The notes beneath the pieces are model-generated. The model was not told the DNA's origin, did no database searches, and saw nothing but the letters and a program-made list of their open reading frames with translations. This document shows, one piece after another, positions 44,374-53,394 of a stretch of DNA of 64,000 nucleotides. Origin of the DNA: Vibrio intestinalis. Lineage in GTDB: Bacteria > Pseudomonadota > Gammaproteobacteria > Enterobacterales > Vibrionaceae. The DNA lies in the NCBI RefSeq assembly GCF_025195085.2, contig NZ_JANAVY020000001.1:496001-560000 (forward strand), given 5' to 3'. The position numbers and the translations under genes are program-made. Numbering within the stretch: the first letter of the stretch is position 1; the number at the start of each line of letters is the position of its first letter.

Positions 44374-45712
44374 TCACTACCACACCATTACTGGAAAGGG
44401 GATTGAGTATAGCGATCAACGTCGTGTTGAGTTCGACGCAGTGCGCTACACAAAACAGGCGAGCATCGCACTAATTGCCATGTTTGTGTTGTTCTTTATT
44501 TGGGCCAGTTTTGCCAAGTTAAGCAGTGCGGCCATTGCCCCTGGCATCATCATCGTTGAATCTAAACGAAAGCCTGTACAGCACTTTGAAGGCGGCATCG
44601 TAAAGCAGATCCATGTCTCCGACGGGCAGAGAGTGTCACAAGGTGAATTGCTCATCACTCTCGATGCATCAAGAGCCGAGGCTCAATTATTTGGCCTAAG
44701 AGCACAATGGCAAAGCGATCTCGCGCGGCTCAACCGTTTGCAAGCTGAGCTAAACAGCCTCAACGAAATTCAGTTCGATCAGAGGCTACTCGCAAGGCAA
44801 AACGATGCTCATATCAGCTCGGTTTTAAACACACAAACACAGCTGTTTGAAAAACGCCGCTCGCTACGCAAAGGGGAAGATAAAATTCTTGCTGAGAAGG
44901 TAGCTCAAGCGACTATCGACTTACAAGGATTACAACAACGCTATCAAGCAGACCAGCAAAGTATCACTTACCTCAGTGAGCAATTGACCATGCATGAAAA
45001 ATTGCTCGAAACAGGCAACACCTCCAAGTCTAAACTGCTCGACCTTAAACGCGAATACACTGATCTTAATGGCAGTTTAGCTGAGCTAAAAGCCAAGATT
45101 AGCCGAGCGCAACGAGCAGTTTCAGAAGCGAAATTACTCGATACCAATGCAGACTATGACTACGCAAAGCAGTTAGGCGAAGAAATTCAACAGCTAGAAA
45201 AATCGATTAATGAAACCCATGAAGCAATGGCTAACGCTGAGCAAATATTAAAACGCGTCGAGATCCGAGCCCCTCAAGCCGGCATCGTAGTCGGCCTCAC
45301 GGTGTTCGCTTCACAATCTGTCGTGCGCGCTGGCGACATCATTATGGAGATCGTCCCACAAGAAGATTTGCTGGTAGTAGAAGCCTTGCTCAAGCCCGAA
45401 GACATTGATGTGGTTTATCAGGGGCTCGCCACAGAGGTTCGCCTCTCTGCCTACAACTTTCGGCGCACTCCTCCTGTGAGAGGAGTATTAACTCATATTT
45501 CGGCCGACCGCATCACCGACCCAGAAACGGGTTCATCGGCCTATCTCGCTACCATTGAATTAAATCAACAAGATCTCGACCAGCTTAATGACGTACAGCT
45601 GTACCCCGGCATGCCAGCAGAGGTGATGATCTTACTAAACCAACAAACTCCGCTCGATTATCTGCTCAGCCCTTTATCTGTTAGTGCTTATAAGGCGATG
45701 CGTGAAATGTAA
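44366..45712 (+). CDS. Type I secretion membrane-fusion (HlyD-family) adaptor
   Basis: 448 residues. One N-terminal membrane anchor (about 32-52), then lipoyl half-motif VKQIHVSDGQRVSQGELLITLD, a long coiled coil (about 105-290, periplasmic hairpin), second lipoyl half (IRAPQAGIVVGLTVFASQSVVRAGDIIMEIVP) and the HlyD C-terminal beta domain. It bridges ABC transporter and TolC. It overlaps the ABC gene by 8 bp, so the two are coupled. Confidence 0.93.
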   Translation: MDNHYHTITGKGIEYSDQRRVEFDAVRYTKQASIALIAMFVLFFIWASFAKLSSAAIAPGIIIVESKRKPVQHFEGGIVKQIHVSDGQRVSQGELLITLDASRAEAQLFGLRAQWQSDLARLNRLQAELNSLNEIQFDQRLLARQNDAHISSVLNTQTQLFEKRRSLRKGEDKILAEKVAQATIDLQGLQQRYQADQQSITYLSEQLTMHEKLLETGNTSKSKLLDLKREYTDLNGSLAELKAKISRAQRAVSEAKLLDTNADYDYAKQLGEEIQQLEKSINETHEAMANAEQILKRVEIRAPQAGIVVGLTVFASQSVVRAGDIIMEIVPQEDLLVVEALLKPEDIDVVYQGLATEVRLSAYNFRRTPPVRGVLTHISADRITDPETGSSAYLATIELNQQDLDQLNDVQLYPGMPAEVMILLNQQTPLDYLLSPLSVSAYKAMREM

Positions 45713-45781
45713 TTTAGGGCAATACCATTGATACCCTGCCCTTTGCTGTAACAAAGGGTATCCCACTTAGATAATAAAGAG

Positions 45782-45857
45782 AAAAGCCAAACTTACCGCG
45801 AGGTAAGGACGGAAAGCTGCAGGTCTCGCAAATGACAGAGATGGCTGAGCCGCCTCA
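45782..45857 (+). promoter_or_regulatory. GEMM-I (cyclic-di-GMP-I) riboswitch upstream of the RTX gene
   Basis: Aptamer pattern in order: AAGCCAAAC, P2 stem CTTACC-GCGA-GGTAAG with a GNRA tetraloop, the conserved block GGACGGAAAGC (consensus GGACGCAAAGC), CAGGTCTC of P3, and ATGGCTGAGCCGCC at the 3' end. It ends about 30 nt before the RTX start codon. The CCTCA at its 3' edge can pair with TGAGG containing the Shine-Dalgarno at 45877-45881, which suggests control of translation. A c-GAMP or other GEMM variant is possible. Confidence 0.75.
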
Positions 45858-45889
45858 GGTTAATCATTAAATTGATTGAGGAACTTTTC

Positions 45890-48727
45890 ATGACGTTAAA
45901 CAAGAATGAATCTAACACCCATGCAAGCCGCGTCGATATGGTGGATATCGCGGAGGACGTTGCGACACAATCGACTGACGCTGATATGACAATCGCAGGC
46001 ACAGACGGTCACGATGTTATCCCAACCTTTGATGGCGACGATAAAATTGCCAGCGGCAAAGGCGATGATGTTGTTATCTCTGGCGGTGGTGATGACATCA
46101 TTATTGCAGGTAACGGCAATGATGTGGTCATCGGAGAAAGTGGCAACGATGTACTGATTGGCGACCAGTTTACAGGCTATCAATATAATGCGGTCAGTGG
46201 CGAGTACGAGCTCGATTTCTCTCAAGCGATCACCGCCGATCTAACTCAAGCTAAAGTTTACAGCCCAGATGGTAGTGAAGCTCAGTTATTTGAGAAGCAT
46301 GGAAAGTTTGGTGTGCTTGGCAATGACGAAAGCGGCAGAGGCGGCCAAATCGGTTACAGCTTTGAAGACGATGGCGAAAATGGTGACCGCAACGGCGCTT
46401 CTGAAGTGCTATCTATTGCCGTAGACGAACACAGTTACGGCGCAAAGGTGGAACTCAGCCGCCTATTCAAAGACGAAGGTAAGTCGGATGGTTCTAAAGT
46501 CCGCGATATCGATGAAGTCGCTGTTTGGACTGTACTGCGCGAAGGTGTCGTGGTTGCACAAGGCTACGTGACCGCAGGAGAGTGGGATCAAGCCACATTG
46601 GATGCCTACGGTTTAAGTACTGACAGCGACAATCTAAAAGTACTCGATAACGGTAATGGTCGTCACAGTGGTGAATTCCAAATCACTCCTGAAGATGTTG
46701 GCTTTGTCACCTTTGATGAAATCCAATTTTCAGCCGCTATTGGCCATTACGATAAAAACGGTTACGGCTATCTAGATTCAAGCGATTTTATGGTCGGAGA
46801 CGTTCAAACAGTGCAACTAGAGCCTGAACTGAACAACAATTCAGATTACCTCGCTGGTGGTCAAGATGATGATGTACTAATTGGTGGCCACGGTGACGAT
46901 GTACTGATTGGCGATGATGTCTATGATTTTTATAATGCACCAAGTATTGATCTTACTGATGCTCGCGCCGTTGACCCTAATGGGAACTCCGGCAACGTTA
47001 CCGAACAAAATGGCAAAGTTGGCGTAGAAGGCAATGGAGAATCCGGTAACCCTGACCAACTGGGCTACAGCTACGATCCAAATACACGCGAAGGTGAGTC
47101 GGAGAAGCTGGTTTACAACCTCTCTGAAGATGCTGCGGCAGCGCAAGTTCGAGTCGATCGCTTATTTGCCGATGAAGCGAGTAACGGAACCAATGAAATG
47201 GGCGTATGGACAGTGCTGAATGATGGCATCGTCGTCGCAAGCGGCTATTTTACAGCGGCGGAAATTGATAGCCAATCATTGGATGCTTACGATGCAGAAC
47301 TGATCAACAACTTCAAAGTGCTTGATGGCGGCGACAACAAATCAGGTACATTCGAGATTACTCAGCAAGACACTAATGGCCAACCTTTTGATCAAATTAT
47401 ATTAAGTGCAGCCGAGGGCGTGTTCGATAAAGAAGGTAATAAGCTAGACTCTAGTGACTACTTCGTTGAAGAGATCAAAGTTATCAATCAAAGTGACCTT
47501 GATGGTAAGGTCGAAGGCAACGATTGGCTAGATGGCGGTGCAGGCGATGACTGGCTAGACGGAGGCCTTGGCCAAGATGTGCTGTTTGGTGGTACTGGTA
47601 ATGACGTTCTTATCGGTGATCGTCAAGATGCAACAATGACAGCAGCATCAGAAGAAAACTTAAGCAATGCGATAGCGATTAACCCAGACGGCTCTATCGA
47701 TAAAGCATCCAATCAAGATGGTGTGTATGGCGTTGATGGTAACCCTGAAAGTGGTATTCCCCAGCAAATCGGCTTTAGCTTTATTGACAGTGGTAACGCT
47801 GGCGACAAGCAAGGTGAGTCTGAAGTACTGTGTATCAACGTAAACCAAGACACCGTCGCAGCAGAGATCGCCGTAGATCGCCTGTTTGCCGACGAAGCGT
47901 TTGATGGTACCAATGAAGTTGGCGTTTGGACTGTCTATGACGATGGAGTTGAAGTTGCGACGGGATATTTCACCGTAGGTGAAGCCGACCCTGCAACACT
48001 CGCCACGTATGGTATCGACCCACAAGCAGATAACGTAAAAGTGTTGCACGAGAGTGATGGTAAATGCTGCGGTAGCTTTATTATCGACCCTACCGATACC
48101 AACAATGCAAACTTTGATGAAATTCAACTCTCTGCTGCAAACGGCACATTCGACAAATCAGGCTTTGGCGTAGACATTGATGCGAGCGACTATTTCGTCA
48201 ATGATGTAAAAACCTACCAAAAAGACGATTTGTTGATTGGCGGCGAAGGTGATGATTACCTGATTGGCGGTCAAGGTTTAGATGTTGTCGATGCGGGTAA
48301 AGGCGATGACGTTATCTTCGATAACGGCAATGATTTTGTGAATGGCGGTGAAGGCTTTGATGTCGTTACTGCTGAAACCTCGGTTCACAGTGTCGACTTT
48401 GAAATCAGTGATACCTCAAGATTACAAGGCGTAGAAGCCGTAGTCGGGTCTAACCAAAATGATTCGCTGACCTTGGACTTAGACGTAGTTGCCAACTCAG
48501 GCCAAGCTTTCTATGCTTCCAGCATCGAAGAGGTCAACATCATCAATTCAGATTACTATATCGAAAATGCTGAAATCGTTGATGTTAGCTCCCTAGATAG
48601 CACAGTGCACAGATTCTTAGATAGTGACGGCTCAGTGTTTCATTACACTTTTGCCAACGGCGACGAGACAGTATCACTTTACAGTGACGTTGAATGGGCA
48701 GACCTTGATGCTGAATTCGGCGTATAA
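45890..48727 (+). CDS. RTX calcium-binding protein with three repeated modules (type I secretion substrate)
   Basis: 945 residues from ATG 45890 (MTLNKNESNTHAS), behind GAGGAA. No Sec signal. RTX nonapeptide blocks (GGxGxDxuxG type: GKGDDVVISGGGDDII; GGAGDDWLDGGLGQDV; GGEGDDYLIGGQGLDV) alternate with three homologous modules of about 190 residues, at roughly 46220-46815, 46943-47490 and 47660-48215. Each has the pattern VDRLFADEAxxGTNExGVWTV...GYFT...FDEIQxSAA...DSSDFxV. The protein is very acidic, as for calcium-folded secreted proteins, and ends in a hydrophobic-acidic tail (SLYSDVEWADLDAEFGV) typical of type I signals. Likely an adhesin or matrix protein; no enzyme domain is visible. Comparable in gene set to V. 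vulnificus CabABC. Confidence 0.85.
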   Translation: MTLNKNESNTHASRVDMVDIAEDVATQSTDADMTIAGTDGHDVIPTFDGDDKIASGKGDDVVISGGGDDIIIAGNGNDVVIGESGNDVLIGDQFTGYQYNAVSGEYELDFSQAITADLTQAKVYSPDGSEAQLFEKHGKFGVLGNDESGRGGQIGYSFEDDGENGDRNGASEVLSIAVDEHSYGAKVELSRLFKDEGKSDGSKVRDIDEVAVWTVLREGVVVAQGYVTAGEWDQATLDAYGLSTDSDNLKVLDNGNGRHSGEFQITPEDVGFVTFDEIQFSAAIGHYDKNGYGYLDSSDFMVGDVQTVQLEPELNNNSDYLAGGQDDDVLIGGHGDDVLIGDDVYDFYNAPSIDLTDARAVDPNGNSGNVTEQNGKVGVEGNGESGNPDQLGYSYDPNTREGESEKLVYNLSEDAAAAQVRVDRLFADEASNGTNEMGVWTVLNDGIVVASGYFTAAEIDSQSLDAYDAELINNFKVLDGGDNKSGTFEITQQDTNGQPFDQIILSAAEGVFDKEGNKLDSSDYFVEEIKVINQSDLDGKVEGNDWLDGGAGDDWLDGGLGQDVLFGGTGNDVLIGDRQDATMTAASEENLSNAIAINPDGSIDKASNQDGVYGVDGNPESGIPQQIGFSFIDSGNAGDKQGESEVLCINVNQDTVAAEIAVDRLFADEAFDGTNEVGVWTVYDDGVEVATGYFTVGEADPATLATYGIDPQADNVKVLHESDGKCCGSFIIDPTDTNNANFDEIQLSAANGTFDKSGFGVDIDASDYFVNDVKTYQKDDLLIGGEGDDYLIGGQGLDVVDAGKGDDVIFDNGNDFVNGGEGFDVVTAETSVHSVDFEISDTSRLQGVEAVVGSNQNDSLTLDLDVVANSGQAFYASSIEEVNIINSDYYIENAEIVDVSSLDSTVHRFLDSDGSVFHYTFANGDETVSLYSDVEWADLDAEFGV

Positions 48728-48754
48728 CCTCTGAAAACAAGCTCTGTATAAACA

Positions 48755-48779
48755 AAAACCGGTGCTTAGCACCGGTTTT
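48755..48779. terminator. Bidirectional terminator between the RTX gene and fabV
   Basis: AAAACCGGTGC / GCACCGGTTTT stem with TTA loop; A and T flanks serve both convergent genes. Confidence 0.92.
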
Positions 48780-48803
48780 CTTATTTGTGTAATCCAATCT
48801 GGA

Positions 48804-50006
48804 TTAAATAGCGATGAAGTCAGATTCCGCCGCTGGGTTAACGTCAGCTTCGTAATCAACGCCTTCAACACCAAAGCCGAATAGCTTCAAGAACTCTTCT
48901 TTGTACTCAACGTAGTCAGTCAGTTCTTTTAGGTTGTCAGATGTGATTTGCGGCCATAGGTCACGACAGTGTTGCTGAATATCGTCACGCAGTTCCCAAT
49001 CATCTAGACGTAGGCGGTTTTGCTCATCCACCTCTGCTGCGCTGCCATCTTCTTTGTATAGACGCTGGCTGAACATGCGGAAGATCTGTTCCATACAACC
49101 TTCGTGTACACCTTCTTCACGCATCTTCTTAAATACCATCGCAATGTATAGCGGCATTACCGGAATTGCGGAACTTGCTTGTGTCACGACTGATTTCAGT
49201 ACCGCTACGTTTGCTGTACCGCCAGTTGCACCAAGTTTCTCGTTTAGCGCTGTAGATGCACGGTCTAGGTCCATCTTCGCTTTACCTAGCGCACCATCCC
49301 AGTAGATAGGCCAAGTTAGCTCAGTACCGATGTAGCTGTAAGCCACTGTCTTACAACCTTCAGAAAGCACGCCTGCGTCAGACAGAGCATTAATCCAAAG
49401 TTCCCAGTCTTCACCACCCATTACAGTAACGGTATCTTTGATTTCTTCTTCAGTTGCAGGCTCTACGCTTGCTTCAATGATAACGTCTTTGTTGGTATCA
49501 ACCGCTGTCGATGTGTATGTTTCACCGATTGGTTTTAGAGATGAACGAATTAGCTCACCTGTTTCTGGCATTTTACGTACTGGAGAAGCCAGTGAGTAAA
49601 CCACCATATCTACCTGACCTAAGTCTTCTTTGATCAAGTCGATTGTTTTCTGTTTGGCTTCGTTTGAGAACGCGTCGCCATTTAGGCTTTTCGCGTATAG
49701 ACCTTCTTCACGAGCCAGTTTTTCAAATGCTACTGAGTTGTAGAAACCCGCAGTGCCTGGTTTCTTCTCTGTGCCTTCTTTTTCAAAGAAAACACCAATA
49801 GTTGAAGCGCCGCCACCAAATGCCGCAGCGATACGAGAAGATAAGCCGTAGCCACTAGATGCACCGATAACAAGTACACGCTTTGGTGCGTTTGCGATAG
49901 GGCCTTGTGCTTTAGTGTAAGCAATTTGTTCTTTTACGTTTGCTTCACAACCCACTGGGTGCGTTGTAGTACAGATAAATCCACGAATTCTAGGTTTGAT
50001 GATCAT
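48804..50006 (-). CDS. fabV: Enoyl-ACP reductase FabV
   Basis: 400 residues from ATG 50006 ([20 protein letters not shown]), the length of V. cholerae FabV. NAD-binding [22 protein letters not shown] and the active-site Tyr-x8-Lys in [10 protein letters not shown], the eight-residue spacing that separates FabV from FabI (Tyr-x6-Lys). It completes fatty-acid elongation and is intrinsically resistant to triclosan. Monocistronic. Confidence 0.97.
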   Translation of the reverse strand: MIIKPRIRGFICTTTHPVGCEANVKEQIAYTKAQGPIANAPKRVLVIGASSGYGLSSRIAAAFGGGASTIGVFFEKEGTEKKPGTAGFYNSVAFEKLAREEGLYAKSLNGDAFSNEAKQKTIDLIKEDLGQVDMVVYSLASPVRKMPETGELIRSSLKPIGETYTSTAVDTNKDVIIEASVEPATEEEIKDTVTVMGGEDWELWINALSDAGVLSEGCKTVAYSYIGTELTWPIYWDGALGKAKMDLDRASTALNEKLGATGGTANVAVLKSVVTQASSAIPVMPLYIAMVFKKMREEGVHEGCMEQIFRMFSQRLYKEDGSAAEVDEQNRLRLDDWELRDDIQQHCRDLWPQITSDNLKELTDYVEYKEEFLKLFGFGVEGVDYEADVNPAAESDFIAI

Positions 50007-50127
50007 ATTCAACTTCCTTAACAAAACCCCGCTAGGATAAAAGTTTCAACGCCAAATCGCATCTTATTTCTGTCAAAACCACCAATAATTCGAAGTGGTT
50101 GGAGCTGTTTAACTCATTTTCGGATAG

Positions 50128-50153
50128 AAAAAAGGCACCCTTTCGGATGCCTT
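50128..50153 (-). terminator. fadE terminator
   Basis: Minus strand AAGGCATCC-GAAA-GGGTGCCTT followed by TTTT, 50 bp past the fadE stop. Confidence 0.88.
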
Positions 50154-50201
50154 CATGCCAATTTATTAAATAGTAATCCTATTGGATTTAGCTAGTTTCC
50201 T

Positions 50202-52508
50202 CTAGGCTACGCTGTTAAGTGGTGGCTTCTGCTCATTTGCTTTGTTATTGCCCAAATCTGAATGAGTACGAACCTCACTCATATCATGACTAAAGTGGTC
50301 AACTTGAATCGCTTTATAGCGAAGCTTATCTGCAGCTAATACCTGCTCCATCTCTTGCGCTGTAATCACTTCGCTATCAAGTGCCTGCTGCAAGCGCTCC
50401 ATTAAAGCACCTTTGCGAGCCACTTTACCCTCTTTAGCGGCTTTAAACATTTTGCGTTCTATCGGCTTCACGCTATACATTGCGATGAATGCTTGTTCCA
50501 TCAACCCTACGCTATCGTCCTCATCACTGCCGATGTAACACAAGTTGGTTAGACGGTCTCGCGCGGCTCCCGGCGTCATTAAGCTTTCAGCGAGTTTTAC
50601 TGTCAGGTCATCGCTCGGTTTAGCGAAATGGTTACCAAGTGGGAAGTTAATCGCGCTAAGAATGCGTCCAACACTCTTTTGCGGATAGTTCTTATATGCC
50701 TGTTTTAATGACTTAGCGCCTTGGTATAAACAGTGCTGAACGGCGTAATGTACGTAATCAAGATCTTGCTGCTGCCTGCCATCATCTTCGTATTTTTTCA
50801 GCGCTGCTGAGGCCATGTATAAGTAAGCCAATACATCACCTAAACGCGCAGAGATCATTTCTTTACGCTTTAGGTCACCGCCAAGGGTTAGCATGGCCAC
50901 ATCCGCGCTTACTGCCAATGCTTTACTCAAACGCGTCATTTGTTGGTAATAAGTTTTGGTTGGGCCGCTCATAGAAGCAGAGATAAATTTAGAGCCCGTC
51001 AGCGCAGCCGTTAGCGAACCAAAGGTATTACCCGCAGCATGACCGATATGTTTAAACAACAGATCATCAAACTGCTTAGCCGCTTGCTTGTCGTCCGGGT
51101 TTGCCGCTGCTTCCATCTCTTTAAGTACATAAGGGTGACAACGGGTAGCACCTTGGCCAAATATCATCAGATTACGGGTTAAGATATTCGCCCCTTCAAC
51201 CGTAATCGCAACGGGGATACCCAAGTAATGGGTTGCAAGATAGTTCATCGGGCCATCTTGAATTGCGCGACCAGAATGAATATCCATTGAATCATTAAGA
51301 ATGGTGCGCGCCATTTCCGTCATATGGTATTTGGCAATCGCAGTAACAATGCCCGGCTTCTCTTTAAGATCGAGCGACGTCGTGGTGAGAGTTCGGGTTG
51401 CTTCGAGTAGATAAGTTAAACCACCTATCCGGCCAAGCGCTTCGGCGACACCTTCAAACTTACCAATCGACATCCCAAACTGCTTACGCACATAGGCATA
51501 TGCTCCTGTGGTACGCGCGGTTAGATGGCCGATTGCGGTGCCTAGCGCAGGCAATGAAATACCGCGACCCGCTGATAAACATTCCACCAGCATGCGCCAA
51601 CCTTTACCCGCATATTCTTGACCACCAATTAGCCACGCCATCGGGATAAACACGTCGTTACCACGAGTTGGACCATTCATAAACGCAAGGCCAAGTGGGT
51701 CATGTCGTTCGCCAATCTCAACACCCTGATGATCGGCCGGAATCAGCGCACATGTTATGCCTAGCTCTTTTTCACCGCCCAACAAGCCTTGCGGGTCATT
51801 CAATTTAAATGCTAAACCAAGCACCGTTGCAACAGGTGCCAGCGTGATGTAGCGTTTATTCCAACTTAAACGAATACCTAATACTTGCTCGCCATTGTAA
51901 TCGCCATAACAAACCTCACCTTGATCCGGAATACCACCCGCATCCGAACCCGCTTCTGGCCCTGTTAATGCAAAACAAGGGATATCGGTACCATCGGCTA
52001 AACGTGGCAACCAATACTCTTTCTGTTCTTGCGTACCATAGTGGCTTAATAACTCACCCGGGCCTAAAGAGTTTGGCACCATCACAGTGACCGCAGCACT
52101 GATACTGCGGGTCGCGATACGTGTAACAATCGTCGAGTTAGCCAACGCTGAAAACTCTCGACCGCCAAACTTTTTAGAGATGATTAGCGAGAAGAAACGT
52201 TCTTTACGCAAGAAATCCCAAACCTCAGGCGGCAGATCACGATCGTGTTTTACGATCTGATGATCATCGAGCATTGCTAGCAGAGTTTCTAACTCGTTAT
52301 CCATAAAGGATTGTTCTTCTGCACTTAATGTCGGCTTTGGGTATTGATGCAGAGTTTGAAAGTTCGGTTTACCGGAGAACAGCTCACCATCCCACCATAC
52401 ACTGCCAGCTTCCATCGCTTCTTTTTCTGTCGCAGAAAGCGGCGGCAATACCTGTTTAAACAGTTTAAACGCAGGATCACTTATCCATTTTTGTCTCAGA
52501 GAGCTCAT
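50202..52508 (-). CDS. fadE: Acyl-CoA dehydrogenase FadE (form lacking the N-terminal membrane segments)
   Basis: 768 residues from ATG 52508 (MSSLRQKWISDPAF), chosen because AAGGAAAT precedes it at proper spacing. It has the FadE core: FALTGPEAGSDAGGIPD, SWNKRYITLAPVATVLGLAF, VECLSAGRGISLP, and VEGANILTR with the catalytic Glu. E. coli FadE (814 residues) has about 45 extra N-terminal residues, mostly membrane-spanning, absent here. It catalyses the first step of beta-oxidation. It is 63 bp downstream of psrA on the same strand. Confidence 0.94.
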   Translation of the reverse strand: MSSLRQKWISDPAFKLFKQVLPPLSATEKEAMEAGSVWWDGELFSGKPNFQTLHQYPKPTLSAEEQSFMDNELETLLAMLDDHQIVKHDRDLPPEVWDFLRKERFFSLIISKKFGGREFSALANSTIVTRIATRSISAAVTVMVPNSLGPGELLSHYGTQEQKEYWLPRLADGTDIPCFALTGPEAGSDAGGIPDQGEVCYGDYNGEQVLGIRLSWNKRYITLAPVATVLGLAFKLNDPQGLLGGEKELGITCALIPADHQGVEIGERHDPLGLAFMNGPTRGNDVFIPMAWLIGGQEYAGKGWRMLVECLSAGRGISLPALGTAIGHLTARTTGAYAYVRKQFGMSIGKFEGVAEALGRIGGLTYLLEATRTLTTTSLDLKEKPGIVTAIAKYHMTEMARTILNDSMDIHSGRAIQDGPMNYLATHYLGIPVAITVEGANILTRNLMIFGQGATRCHPYVLKEMEAAANPDDKQAAKQFDDLLFKHIGHAAGNTFGSLTAALTGSKFISASMSGPTKTYYQQMTRLSKALAVSADVAMLTLGGDLKRKEMISARLGDVLAYLYMASAALKKYEDDGRQQQDLDYVHYAVQHCLYQGAKSLKQAYKNYPQKSVGRILSAINFPLGNHFAKPSDDLTVKLAESLMTPGAARDRLTNLCYIGSDEDDSVGLMEQAFIAMYSVKPIERKMFKAAKEGKVARKGALMERLQQALDSEVITAQEMEQVLAADKLRYKAIQVDHFSHDMSEVRTHSDLGNNKANEQKPPLNSVA

Positions 52509-52571
52509 AACCATTTCCTTTTGTTCACGTTCGCCATCTTCGCTGTGGCTTTGTTTTATTTGCAATGAGTT

Positions 52572-53198
52572 TTAATCTGCACTGACACCCGCCGCTAAAA
52601 AGGGAATCAACCTATCTAATAAGGCTTGGGCATCGACGGTTTGCTGGTAATCATTACTGGCGATTTCCGCCAGAGCTTGGCTTGAGGCCATAGTGAATAC
52701 ACAAGTACCGAGAGTGAAATGGAGCCGCCAAAATAGCGCCTCACGAGATAAATTTGGATTAGCCTTCATCACTGACTGAGTAAACAGTTCTAGAGTGTCG
52801 GTATAGCGAGTGGTGATAAACCAACGCAAATGGCCTTGCACGTCTGTATAACCGCGGCCAATTAAAGACATAAATTGATTGGCGCCATTGGGGCGTAAGT
52901 TATCCAGCGACATTAAAGGAACACGCAAGGCTTCGAAAACCTGATTCATGGTGAAGTGTTGATTAAGGTTGAGCGTAATCAAACCATCAGCGACAGCAGG
53001 CATAAACGCCTCTAAATATCGGTTCAACACTGCCCTAACGAGAGTTTTCTTATCACCAAAATGGTAATTGACCGCCGCAAGGTTGACGCCAGCTTTACTG
53101 GTTATCGTCCTCAAAGAGGTGTCATTAAAGCCATGCTCTGCAAACAAAGCTTCAGCGACATCTAGGATTTTCTCTTTTGTAGCATTGCGGGTTGCCAT
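52572..53198 (-). CDS. psrA: TetR-family fatty-acid regulator PsrA
   Basis: 208 residues from ATG 53198 (MATRNATKEKILDVAEAL). TetR helix-turn-helix at about residues 27-46 (TSLRTITSKAGVNLAAVNYHFGDK); the C-terminal half is the PsrA-type ligand domain (TFTMGTC-like FTLGTCVFTMASS). In Pseudomonas and Shewanella PsrA represses fatty-acid degradation genes and is released by long-chain acyl groups. Linkage to fadE and a PsrA-type operator at its own promoter support the call. Confidence 0.85.
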   Translation of the reverse strand: MATRNATKEKILDVAEALFAEHGFNDTSLRTITSKAGVNLAAVNYHFGDKKTLVRAVLNRYLEAFMPAVADGLITLNLNQHFTMNQVFEALRVPLMSLDNLRPNGANQFMSLIGRGYTDVQGHLRWFITTRYTDTLELFTQSVMKANPNLSREALFWRLHFTLGTCVFTMASSQALAEIASNDYQQTVDAQALLDRLIPFLAAGVSAD

Positions 53199-53212
53199 TT
53201 CAATCACTCGTA

Positions 53213-53229
53213 TTAAACACCTGTTTGAA
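53213..53229. promoter_or_regulatory. PsrA-type operator at the psrA promoter
   Basis: TTAAACACCTGTTTGAA is palindromic with one mismatch and contains the G/CAAAC-N4-GTTTG/C core of PsrA sites. It overlaps the -10/+1 region of the psrA promoter, so autorepression is expected. Confidence 0.7.
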
Positions 53230-53257
53230 ATATACAACCACCCAACAAACTTAACAA
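53229..53257 (-). promoter_or_regulatory. Probable psrA-fadE promoter
   Basis: Minus strand TTGTTA (53252-53257), 17-bp spacer, TATATT (53229-53234), about 30 bp before the psrA ATG. Confidence 0.6.
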
Positions 53258-53280
53258 CCAATTAACATCACATTTTTATC

Positions 53281-53297
53281 AACTGGTCTGACCTTTT
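53281..53297. promoter_or_regulatory. FadR-type operator upstream of psrA
   Basis: AACTGGTCTGACCTTTT matches the FadR consensus (AnCTGGTCnGACCnGnT) in its central GGTCnGACC core. It lies about 25 bp upstream of the psrA -35, and also near the divergent plus-strand transcript. Confidence 0.72.
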
Positions 53298-53394
53298 CGG
53301 AGCCAGTGGTGAGTAAGAAATTGAAAGAAAAAGAAATTAAAAAAAATTAATTTTTTATTGAACTGTTTTGAATTTGCCCAGTCTGAATAAGTGT

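Noticed and set aside
45739..45758. CCCTTTG/CAAAGGG hairpin after the HlyD gene
   Set aside because: No T-run follows, and an alternative ATACCCT/AGGGTAT pairing competes. Not called as a terminator.
47660..48127. A 155-codon antisense frame inside the RTX gene
   Set aside because: Open frames on the opposite strand are expected from the repeated acidic codons. No ribosome site and no sensible protein.
45998..48350. Regular DNA repeats that might suggest a CRISPR or tandem-repeat array
   Set aside because: They are the coding repeats of RTX nonapeptides and of the three protein modules, not spacer-separated identical repeats.
52509..52565. Longer fadE start giving 787 residues
   Set aside because: The added residues are hydrophilic and contain the ribosome site of the shorter start.
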